Positions 1-5,152 of a stretch of 7,786 nt of DNA are shown piece after piece. The notes below the pieces were generated by a model that was given only the letters and a program-made list of their open reading frames with translations, was not told the origin of the DNA and did not search any database. Source of the stretch: CAYOYK01 sp964408185 (GTDB taxonomy: Bacteria; Bacillota; Clostridia; Christensenellales; Aristaeellaceae); contig CAYOYK010000090.1 of assembly GCA_964408185.1 (NCBI GenBank), forward strand, positions 1 through 7,786, written 5' to 3'. The first letter of the stretch is position 1. Each line of letters opens with the position of its first letter. Both the position numbers and the translations under genes were made by a program.

Positions 1-100
1 CGACCACGTGGCCGAAACCACCGTCAGCGTGGTCAACCTGCCCTTCATATCGTCGCTGGGCAGGTTGACCACGCTGACGGTGGTTTCGGCCACGTGGTCG
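1..100. repeat. Perfect 43-bp inverted repeat at the contig end (fold-back)
   Basis: Bases 1-43 are the exact reverse complement of 58-100, separated by a 14-base loop (44-57). Read on the minus strand, the coding sequence of RNase Y enters through 100-58 and the loop, reaches the expected Met-Lys-Gly-Arg, and then turns back into the complement of what was just read. In the RNase Y family this Met-Lys-Gly-Arg is normally followed by Ile-Ile-Gly-Arg-Glu-Gly, which is absent here. The repeat starts exactly at base 1. I infer a snap-back chimera or an assembly-graph turn-around at a contig end, not a biological element. Roughly 1-36 should not be trusted as genomic sequence. Confidence 0.9.
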
Positions 101-687
101 GCGGCGCATTTCTGGATGGCCAGCGCGATGATGTTGCGGGCCTTCTTTTCGCCCTCCTCCTTGGCGCGGATCTCGATATCGCGCACCATGGCGGCGGCGT
201 CGTGGTAAGCGTCCTTTTGGATGCGGCCGATCATCTGCTGGCGAGCCTCGTCCTGCGTCATGCCCGCGATGCGCTCCAGCTCGGCAAGCTGCTTGCCGCG
301 TTCGGCCTCAAGGGTCTCCTGATAGGCTTGCAGCTCGGCGTTCTTTTTGTTGAGGCTGTCCTCGCGGGCCTCCATGTTATCCTGCTTTTTATCGAGGGTC
401 TCCTCCCGCTGAAGGATGCGGCGCTCGCTGCGCTGCACCTCGGCACGGCGGTCCTTGCACTCGCGGTCGAGATCGGTCTTGAGGCGAAGGACCTCCTCCT
501 TGGCCTCCAGGATGGTTTCTTTTTTCTTTTCGTCTGCCTTGCGCATGGCGTCGTCCAGCAGATTTTTGGCGTATTCTTCTGTGCGGCCAATTTTCTTTTC
601 GCCCGCAGTTTTGCGGTACCAGTATCCGCCCGCGCAGCCCAGTACGGCTGTGCCCAAGGCGATGAGAATCGTTACGATCGTGCTCAC
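1..687 (-). CDS. rny: Ribonuclease Y, N-terminal part only (broken at contig end)
   Basis: RNase Y is the membrane-anchored endoribonuclease that starts bulk mRNA decay in many Firmicutes. I chose a GTG start at 685-687 because AAGGAG lies seven bases upstream and translation from it gives the family's N-terminus. The visible parts, in order, are: one transmembrane helix (about residues 3-20, starting STIVTILIALG); a long charged coiled coil rich in Lys, Glu and Arg (about 30-155); a segment with the family-like pattern MTQDEARQQM; and the beginning of the KH domain (VSVVNLPSDDMKGR). About 217 genuine residues are present, against roughly 510-520 in a complete protein, so most of the KH domain and the whole HD catalytic domain are missing. 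The reading frame stays open to base 1, but codons below about base 37 come from the fold-back copy and are not real RNase Y. No convincing promoter lies between the terminator at 750-781 and the start, so expression probably depends on read-through from the promoter at 1088-1116. Confidence 0.93.
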   Translation of the reverse strand, partial: MSTIVTILIALGTAVLGCAGGYWYRKTAGEKKIGRTEEYAKNLLDDAMRKADEKKKETILEAKEEVLRLKTDLDRECKDRRAEVQRSERRILQREETLDKKQDNMEAREDSLNKKNAELQAYQETLEAERGKQLAELERIAGMTQDEARQQMIGRIQKDAYHDAAAMVRDIEIRAKEEGEKKARNIIALAIQKCAADHVAETTVSVVNLPSDDMKGRLTTLTVVSATWS

Positions 688-749
688 GGGTAAGCTCCTT
701 TCTAAGAGATTGCGTTTATGCTGATGAATGCGTGTTGAATCGGCAGCAG

Positions 750-781
750 AAAAAGCCGACGGGATAAACCCGTGCGGCTTT
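750..781 (-). terminator. Rho-independent terminator of the structured RNA
   Basis: On the minus strand AAAGCCG-C-ACGGG (781-769), loop TTTAT, then CCCGT-CGGC-TTT forms a 12-bp stem with one bulged C, and the run TTTTT occupies 754-750. It stands about 63 bases before the rny start codon. Its base (AAAG, 781-778) is shared with the 3' arm of the helix closing the structured RNA, so the two pairings compete at their edge. It may end a small RNA or act as an attenuator for rny. Confidence 0.85.
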
Positions 782-1081
782 GCTGTGGATGCGAATTGAT
801 GGACGTCGTTCCCGCGATGGGGATGCCTTCCGACCCTCTGCCTGACGGATGGTCTGCGCCCTTGGCCGCGATATGCGCGGGGACAGGCTGCAAGCCATGA
901 ACGGCCGCGCGTTGCGCGAGCCCATATCTGAAGCAAAACACCGAAAGGTGCGGCCGTGCGTTCCAAGCCGAGGAGATCGGCGGGGGTGCGCGGCACACCC
1001 ATGGAAATCGAACCCAAAAACAGCAAAGGGCTTCGGCTGCGATCCTGACAGATGCGCCTACTACACCCTTATCAAGCCGAC
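750..1081 (-). ncRNA. Structured RNA of unknown class upstream of rny (small RNA or leader)
   Basis: This stretch has no credible gene but has its own consensus promoter and ends in an intrinsic terminator, which defines a transcript of about 330 nt. On the minus strand a 9-bp helix, CTTTGCTGT (1028-1020) with ACAGCAAAG (786-778), closes the whole domain just before the terminator. Inside it are five further helices: a 7-bp hairpin at 1000-984 (one G-U pair); GCCGA/TCGGC at 981-967; an 8-bp helix ACGGCCGC (957-950) with GCGGCCGT (908-901), enclosing small hairpins at 950-939 and 918-908; and CCGCG/CGCGG at 880-866. A T-loop-like stretch, TTCGATT (1012-1006), is flanked by GGG and TCC. I see no RNase P RNA core, no tmRNA tag or CCA end, and no SRP RNA apical motif. 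It could be a known clostridial class that I cannot recall by sequence (6S, raiA-motif or other), an rny leader, or something new. The transcript ends are inferred. Confidence 0.65.
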
Positions 1082-1087
1082 CGCATT

Positions 1088-1116
1088 ATTGTAAAGGCTT
1101 TTTGTCCATCTGTCAA
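1088..1116 (-). promoter_or_regulatory. Vegetative promoter for the structured RNA / rny
   Basis: On the minus strand a perfect -35 box TTGACA (1116-1111) is followed by a 17-base spacer and the -10 box TACAAT (1093-1088), five of six to consensus. Transcription should start near 1081. It lies directly after the T-run of the upstream terminator (1122-1134), so it begins a separate transcription unit. Confidence 0.88.
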
Positions 1117-1121
1117 GGGGG

Positions 1122-1154
1122 AGAAAAAAACCAAAAGCGGCCCGAAGGCCGCTT
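1122..1154 (-). terminator. Strong rho-independent terminator ending the 4243-1426 operon
   Basis: On the minus strand AAGCGGCC (1154-1147), loop TTCG, GGCCGCTT (1142-1135) is a perfect 8-bp GC-rich stem with a stable UUCG loop, followed by TTGGTTTTTTT. It lies about 270 bases after the stop codon of the TPR protein and is the first good terminator for that operon on this strand. Confidence 0.9.
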
Positions 1155-1425
1155 GGTATGTCGAGATAGTGGCTTTGCCTATTTTTTGTGGATTGCGCTT
1201 TTCCCCTGCAACCTGTTCGGCCGCTATACTCCCCAAAACGTCCCAGCATCGGGCCGCTGCGTGCCCACCGGGCGCGCGCTTCCCGCGTTGCTCAGGTCGC
1301 CCAAGGCGGAATCCATTTGGGGAGCGCGACTCCCCAAATCCCACAGGGTTTTTTCGACAGGCCGAAGCGACCCGAAAGCCGCTCAGTCTGTCAACAAAGC
1401 GGCAGAGTCACTTTGCTGACGCGCC
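1155..1425. other. Intergenic block with nested inverted repeats; possible dispersed element
   Basis: No gene is supported here. The small ORFs crossing it on both strands have no start signals, no recognisable domains and odd composition. It contains a perfect 10-bp hairpin (1315-1339), an imperfect hairpin in which GACAG near 1356 faces CTGTC near 1387, and a third hairpin in which GTCA-CAAAG near 1389 faces CTTTG-TGAC near 1411. A third copy of CTCCCCAAA at 1229-1237 can compete for pairing with TTTGGGGAG at 1316-1324. On the minus strand it would be the 3' untranslated part of the operon, ahead of the terminator at 1122-1154. The mixture of stems resembles a dispersed intergenic repeat, but I cannot show other copies from this window. 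Confidence 0.45.
1315..1339. repeat. Perfect 10-bp hairpin, 5-base loop
   Basis: ATTTGGGGAG (1315-1324), loop CGCGA, CTCCCCAAAT (1330-1339). On the plus strand it is followed by a smaller CCC-ACA-GGG hairpin and six Ts (about 1350-1355), which could end plus-strand transcription. On the minus strand no T-run follows. Confidence 0.8.
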
Positions 1426-2568
1426 TCAATTCCACAATTGTAAAATTTCCTCCGAGGCGGGGTCGTCCGCGCGCTCGCTGTCGTTGCGATACGCGTCCAT
1501 AGCTTGCTGCGCGGTGGGGCTCAGACCGCCCACGACGCCGGAAAAAAGCAGCTCGCTCTGCGCCGTCTCCGGCGTAAGCCCATCCAGCGCGGACGCGTCT
1601 TTGTCGGCGATGTAATCCAGCTCGCCCTGCGCGGCGCTGTCGTCCGCGGAGTACTCCATGCTCAGGGTGTACAGGCAGGCGGCGTAGCGGTACTCGCCCT
1701 TCTCGATGGCGGCATACCCCAGCTCCCGATAGCCGCGCGCGATATGCTCCGGCGTGAGGGCGTATTGCAGGCCGAGGCCGCCCACGGAAAGGCTTTCCTC
1801 CGGATCGCCGTTGGCCTTGAGCGCGGTGGCATACTCGTACAGCATGTCGCTGCTCACGGGCGCGTAGGAGACCGCCAGCTTGAGCTTATCAACGGCGATG
1901 GAGGGCACGTCCTCCTCCAGCGCGATATAGCCCATCAGGTAGTGCAGGGTGGCCGCGTTCACGGGCAGCTCCACGGCGTACACGTCGGGATAGACCAGCC
2001 GGAACAGCTCCCGCTGCAGCGCGCTTTCAAAGCACACAAACCGCACGCCATCCGGCGCGGGCTTGATCGACTCAAAGATGCCGCTGTAATAGAGCAGTGT
2101 GGCCCAAGCGGTCATGCGGTCGCCGTCGAGAATCTGCTGCTGCGCCTGCGCCAGCTCCTCGTCAAACGTCGGCTTGAGATTGAGCAGGTTGCGCAGGTAG
2201 ACCTCCACCTGCTTGACTGTCCCGGACGGAAGCCCGGCGGGCAGTCCGGCCAAAATCCCCTCCAGATCGTAGCCATACTCGTCCGGCGATACGGTCGCGG
2301 ATGGCGCAAAATGCCCGGTCGCCGTTGGTTCGGGATCGGTGGCGTCCGTGATGTCGGGCTCGCTGGTATCCAGAATGCTGGGCTCGGCGTGGGGATCCTC
2401 CTCCTGCGAGGGGATCTGCCCCGGCGCGGGGGGGAGGGTCGGCGCGACCGTATCGGTCGGCGCGGCGCTGGGACTGTTGAGAAGGTTATCCAGCGGGTTA
2501 TCCGCCAGCGCGGCGGGCGTGAGGCACAGAACCAGTACAAACACAAGCAGCAGGGAGAGGTACTTCAT
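1426..2568 (-). CDS. Secreted TPR-repeat protein of unknown function
   Basis: A 380-residue protein whose start is supported by an AAAGGAAGG site nine bases upstream. Residues 1-22 form a clear signal peptide (hydrophobic core LLLVFVLVLCL, cut after AALA). There is no Cys in lipobox position, so it is probably released or loosely held at the surface and not a lipoprotein. Residues about 25-97 are a low-complexity Pro/Thr/Ser/Asp linker. The rest is helical, with three TPR-like units at about 205-237, 241-273 and 276-309, each with the alternating small and aromatic positions typical of TPR (for example GYRELGYAAIEKGEYRYA). TPR domains bind other proteins; no catalytic motif is visible. It is the last gene after a YhhN protein and an AEC transporter, 55 bases downstream of the transporter, and is followed by a terminator some 270 bases on. 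The partner and role are unknown. Confidence 0.85.
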   Translation of the reverse strand: MKYLSLLLVFVLVLCLTPAALADNPLDNLLNSPSAAPTDTVAPTLPPAPGQIPSQEEDPHAEPSILDTSEPDITDATDPEPTATGHFAPSATVSPDEYGYDLEGILAGLPAGLPSGTVKQVEVYLRNLLNLKPTFDEELAQAQQQILDGDRMTAWATLLYYSGIFESIKPAPDGVRFVCFESALQRELFRLVYPDVYAVELPVNAATLHYLMGYIALEEDVPSIAVDKLKLAVSYAPVSSDMLYEYATALKANGDPEESLSVGGLGLQYALTPEHIARGYRELGYAAIEKGEYRYAACLYTLSMEYSADDSAAQGELDYIADKDASALDGLTPETAQSELLFSGVVGGLSPTAQQAMDAYRNDSERADDPASEEILQLWN

Positions 2569-2623
2569 AGGAATAGACCTTCCTTTCTTTGGCAGAGCCG
2601 CGCGCGGGCGGCATACAAGCGCG

Positions 2624-3568
2624 TCAGGCCAGCAGGCCCAGCCTGCGGAGCAGCAGGATGATCACAAACACGGTCAGGATGGAAAACACCGTGGTAAACA
2701 CGACCAGCCCGCCCGCGAGGCTGTCGTCGCCGCCCATCTGCTGGGCCATGGGGTAGCTGCTCACGGACGTGGGCGATGCGAACGCGGCCACCAGCGTGGC
2801 CAGCGCTACATCCCGGATGCCCAGCAGCGCGGCGGCGGTGAGCATCACGCCGGGCACGACGACCAACCGCCCCAGCACGCCGAGGGTCAGCAGCCGCGCG
2901 TCGGCGCGGGCCTGCCGGAAGTTCAGCGACGCGCCCAGCAAAAACAGGGCCAGCGGAGAGGCCAGCTTGCCAAGGCTGCGCAGCGGCGTACAGAGCAGGT
3001 CGGGCAAGGGCAGGCGCAGACAGCTGCACAGGATGCCCAGCGCCGTGGCGATGATGAGCGGGTTGGTCGCCACGCCCAGCAACGTCTTTTTCAGGCTGGG
3101 CCGCTCCTCGCTGCCATAGAGCATCAGCGCGATGACGCTGCAAATGTTGAACACAGGCACGGCGACCACCACCATCAGCGAGGCGATGGATACGTCCGCG
3201 TTGGGGTAGATGGCCATGACCAGCGGAATGCCGAAGATCGCGTAGTTGCTGCGCGCCACGCCCTGTATCAGCACGCCGCGCGCGCCCCGGCGATCCGTCA
3301 GCAGCGGGGCCAGCAGAAACATCGCGCCGAACACGGCCACGCTGCCCACCAGCGCAAACAGCAGCGTGCGAACGTCCGCCGTGGAATCGATGCGGGTATC
3401 GTAAATGTTGAAGAACAGCAGCAGCGGCAGAAAGATCCGAAACACCGCGCGGTTGGCCTCGCGCACGCCGGTGGGGCCGATGACATGCAGCAGCCGCGCG
3501 GCGTAGCCCACGGCCATGATCACCAGCAGCGGAAACACCACGTTCAGCGAGAACATCAGATCCGCCAT
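2624..3568 (-). CDS. AEC-family permease (auxin efflux carrier type)
   Basis: A 314-residue integral membrane protein of the AEC / Mem_trans family (TC 2.A.69), whose bacterial members export or import small organic acids such as malate. The start has a GGAGGG site six bases upstream. About ten hydrophobic segments arranged five plus five match the family's length and topology. Family-like landmarks are RSNYAIFGIPLV near residue 107, NPLIIATALGIL near 168, SPLALFLLGASLNF near 205, and a late ASPTSVSSYPMAQQMGGD near 264, the conserved unwound-helix region of the second half. The substrate cannot be read from the sequence. The stop codon is 55 bases before the TPR gene, and the start is 27 bases after the YhhN gene, so the three are probably one transcript. 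The gap to the TPR gene has a weak GC hairpin but no T-run. Confidence 0.93.
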   Translation of the reverse strand: MADLMFSLNVVFPLLVIMAVGYAARLLHVIGPTGVREANRAVFRIFLPLLLFFNIYDTRIDSTADVRTLLFALVGSVAVFGAMFLLAPLLTDRRGARGVLIQGVARSNYAIFGIPLVMAIYPNADVSIASLMVVVAVPVFNICSVIALMLYGSEERPSLKKTLLGVATNPLIIATALGILCSCLRLPLPDLLCTPLRSLGKLASPLALFLLGASLNFRQARADARLLTLGVLGRLVVVPGVMLTAAALLGIRDVALATLVAAFASPTSVSSYPMAQQMGGDDSLAGGLVVFTTVFSILTVFVIILLLRRLGLLA

Positions 3569-3595
3569 GTCAAGCCCTCCCTCCCGCGCGGCGGT

Positions 3596-4243
3596 CTATG
3601 CCGGGAACACCGACAGCGCCAGCAAAAGCTGGCCCATGTAGTACATCAGCAGGCTGACGTACTGCGCGCGCCTGCTCTTGCGGAGCAGCATGTTGCGGCA
3701 AAGCGTCATGTCCGATGCGACAAACAGCGCCGCGCCCACCGCCATCAACACGGCCGGACGGGACAGCGCCAGAAACGGCTGCGGCAGCGCGGAGCCCAGC
3801 AGCAGGCTGAGCGCCAGCGCGTAGCCCGTGAGCGGCAGCATCAGCTTGGCGGGAATTTTGGAGCGGAAATGGTACAGGTACGGCAGCAGCACGGCCGCCG
3901 CGCATACGGCCACAACGGCGGTAAACGCCGTAAAGCCGTTGTGGCTGCGCATGCCGAGGACATAGCTCACGTGTCCCAAAAAGAACAGCGCGCCGCCCAG
4001 CGTGAAGCGAATCTCCAAAAAGATGTCGCCCAGCAGGCACAGCGTCAGCCCGATGAGCATCCACAGCGCGAAGGGCTCGGCAAAGCCGACGCAAACGCAG
4101 CGGTACAGCGCGAAGCCCAGCGCAATGGCGGTGGGAATGCCCTTGAACACCAGCGAAAGCGGCTTGTTGGTCGGTTGAAAATGGAAGTTGAGCGGCATCC
4201 AAACAAGCGCGATCATCAACGCGGCGCCAATGGGAATAAGCAT
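3596..4243 (-). CDS. YhhN/TMEM86-family membrane protein (lysoplasmalogenase-like)
   Basis: A 215-residue protein with about eight membrane segments, matching the YhhN family (PF07947). Its animal member TMEM86 cleaves the vinyl-ether bond of lysoplasmalogens. Visible family features are TNKPLSLVFKGIP near the N-terminus; LLGDIFLEI with Asp73; FVASDMTL with Asp178; and YYMGQLLLAL at the C-terminus. The two Asp residues correspond to the conserved acidic pair held to be catalytic. I chose the ATG at 4243 over an in-frame ATG 21 codons upstream: GGGAG lies six bases before it, hydrophobic sequence begins at once, and the longer start would fall upstream of the inferred transcription start. Plasmalogens are common in anaerobic Clostridia, so a lipid role is plausible, but activity in the bacterial protein is inferred. 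It is the first gene of the operon driven from 4296-4325. Confidence 0.88.
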   Translation of the reverse strand: MLIPIGAALMIALVWMPLNFHFQPTNKPLSLVFKGIPTAIALGFALYRCVCVGFAEPFALWMLIGLTLCLLGDIFLEIRFTLGGALFFLGHVSYVLGMRSHNGFTAFTAVVAVCAAAVLLPYLYHFRSKIPAKLMLPLTGYALALSLLLGSALPQPFLALSRPAVLMAVGAALFVASDMTLCRNMLLRKSRRAQYVSLLMYYMGQLLLALSVFPA

Positions 4244-4261
4244 AGGAGACTCCCTTTCCAA

Positions 4262-4275
4262 GGCGGCGCGCCGCC
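4262..4275. repeat. 14-bp perfect palindrome in the YhhN leader
   Basis: GGCGGCGCGCCGCC reads the same on both strands and lies between the inferred transcription start (about 4289) and the ribosome binding site of the YhhN gene. It could be an operator-like site or a short leader hairpin. In such GC-rich DNA it may also be chance. Confidence 0.5.
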
Positions 4276-4295
4276 CTGCTGCCGATAGATGTGTT

Positions 4296-4325
4296 ATTAT
4301 ACACAATTTTGGGAAGGCGTGTCAA
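4296..4325 (-). promoter_or_regulatory. Consensus promoter for the YhhN-AEC-TPR operon
   Basis: On the minus strand TTGACA (4325-4320), an 18-base spacer and TATAAT (4301-4296) give both boxes at full consensus, preceding an AT-rich start area. The -35 box overlaps the final codons and stop of the HAD gene (stop at 4322-4324). The operon therefore has its own strong promoter even though the HAD gene is only 78 bases upstream. Confidence 0.92.
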
Positions 4326-5023
4326 CTTTGCGGCGCGTCCGCCAGCAGGAGCGCCGCGGCCTCGGCCAGCGTGCCGACCGCCCAGCGCGCGCCGCCCTGC
4401 GGGGCCTCCGCGCGCCCCGGCGCAAACCAGATGCTGTCGATCTCCGCACGCGCGGCCGCCGCGATATCGGCGGTGAGGCTGTCGCCCAGCAGCGCGACGC
4501 GGCGCTTGTCCGATATGCCCGCCTGCTCCATGGCGATGTAGAGCATGCGCGGGTCGGGCTTGGCCGCGCCCACCTCCTCGCTGATGATCAGGCGGCTGAT
4601 GTACGGGGCCAGCTCGCTGGGCAGAAAGCGTCCGCGCTGCACGCGCGCGATGCCGTTGGTGACCACATAGATAGGCATGCGCGCGCTCACGGCGCGGCAA
4701 AAATCCAGCGCGCCCGGCATCAGCTGAGACTGTCGGCTCAGGGCGCTCACGTAATCGTCGCTGACGGCCCCGGCAAGAGACGCGTCCCGGCCAACGGCCG
4801 CGAGAAAATCAGCAAAGCGCTCCACCTTGACGCGCGCCTGCGTGGTCTCGCCGCGTTCAAGGGCCTTCCAGTGCCGATCGTTGATGGCGGAGTAGCGCGC
4901 CACCGTGGCCGCGTCGTTGGGAATACCGTACAGGGCCAGCGTTTGCGCAAGCGCAGTACGCTCGGCCGCGGAAAAATCGAACAGTGTATTGTCCGCATCG
5001 GCCAGCAGCAGCTCGTATCGCAT
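4322..5023 (-). CDS. yjjG: HAD-superfamily hydrolase, YjjG-type nucleotidase
   Basis: A 233-residue cytoplasmic phosphatase of the HAD superfamily, closest in pattern to YjjG/YfnB, which dephosphorylates pyrimidine nucleoside monophosphates, including non-canonical ones, as a clean-up activity. All four HAD motifs are visible: DADNTLFDF (nucleophile Asp9, acid Asp11); VVTNG (Thr122); GAAKPDP (Lys155); and LLGDSLTADI (Asp181 and Asp186, for magnesium). The helical cap at about residues 17-95 fits the C1 type. The ATG at 5021-5023 is chosen because AAGGAGG lies four bases upstream. The open frame runs much further upstream, but that part is antisense to the divergent secreted gene. It is transcribed divergently from the gene at 5153. 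No good terminator separates it from the operon downstream, so some read-through into that operon is possible. Confidence 0.9.
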   Translation of the reverse strand: MRYELLLADADNTLFDFSAAERTALAQTLALYGIPNDAATVARYSAINDRHWKALERGETTQARVKVERFADFLAAVGRDASLAGAVSDDYVSALSRQSQLMPGALDFCRAVSARMPIYVVTNGIARVQRGRFLPSELAPYISRLIISEEVGAAKPDPRMLYIAMEQAGISDKRRVALLGDSLTADIAAAARAEIDSIWFAPGRAEAPQGGARWAVGTLAEAAALLLADAPQS

Positions 5024-5055
5024 AGGGCCTCCTTGGCGGGCGTTGCGCCCACGCC

Positions 5056-5085
5056 AGTATAGCACGCGCGGGCGGGGCGGCGCAA
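5056..5085 (-). promoter_or_regulatory. Probable promoter for the HAD gene
   Basis: On the minus strand the -10 box TATACT (5061-5056) is good (five of six), but the -35 box TTGCGC (5085-5080) matches in only three positions at 18-base spacing. It lies 32 bases before the HAD start codon. This is a weaker promoter, or one that needs an activator. Confidence 0.55.
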
Positions 5086-5091
5086 GGCGCG

Positions 5092-5120
5092 TTGACGGCC
5101 GGGCCGGAACGGGGTATACT
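5092..5120 (+). promoter_or_regulatory. Promoter for the secreted three-module protein
   Basis: TTGACG (5092-5097), a 17-base spacer and TATACT (5115-5120), each five of six to consensus. Transcription should begin near 5127, which rules out the alternative ATG at 5123 and supports the start at 5153. The -35 boxes of this and the divergent HAD promoter are only six bases apart. Confidence 0.85.
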
Positions 5121-5152
5121 GATTGCGGATAGTGAGGAACGGAGGGATTCCA

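Noticed and set aside
1..36. A natural frameshift or programmed inversion in rny
   Set aside because: The mirror copy is perfect, starts exactly at base 1 and would destroy the KH domain. An end artifact explains all of this more simply.
984..1000. T-box antiterminator (the GGGTG..CCGCG stretch resembles the conserved T-box bulge sequence)
   Set aside because: The match is interrupted. The bases form a self-contained hairpin with no terminator partner next to it, and the downstream gene is a nuclease, not an amino-acid gene.
750..1081. tmRNA, RNase P RNA or SRP RNA identity for the structured RNA
   Set aside because: I see no tag-peptide reading frame or CCA 3' end, no GAGGAAAGUCC-type core, and no GGUCAGG/GGAAGCA apical loop. 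Covariance models could still decide otherwise.
1052..1615. Small plus-strand ORFs across the intergenic block and the ncRNA promoter
   Set aside because: They run through hairpins, the terminator and the antisense of a real gene. There is no start signal and no recognisable protein.
1504..2661. A 385-codon plus-strand ORF
   Set aside because: It is the antisense shadow of the TPR protein gene, which has a signal peptide, a ribosome binding site and repeats in its favour.
2339..4288. A 649-codon plus-strand ORF rich in Gln, His, Arg and Gly
   Set aside because: It is antisense to three well-supported genes, has shadow-type composition, no plausible domains and no ribosome binding site.
3570..4700. 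A 376-codon minus-strand ORF overlapping the YhhN and HAD genes
   Set aside because: It is out of frame with both recognisable proteins and has GC-shadow composition (Ala, Arg, Gly, His) without hydrophobic segments or motifs.
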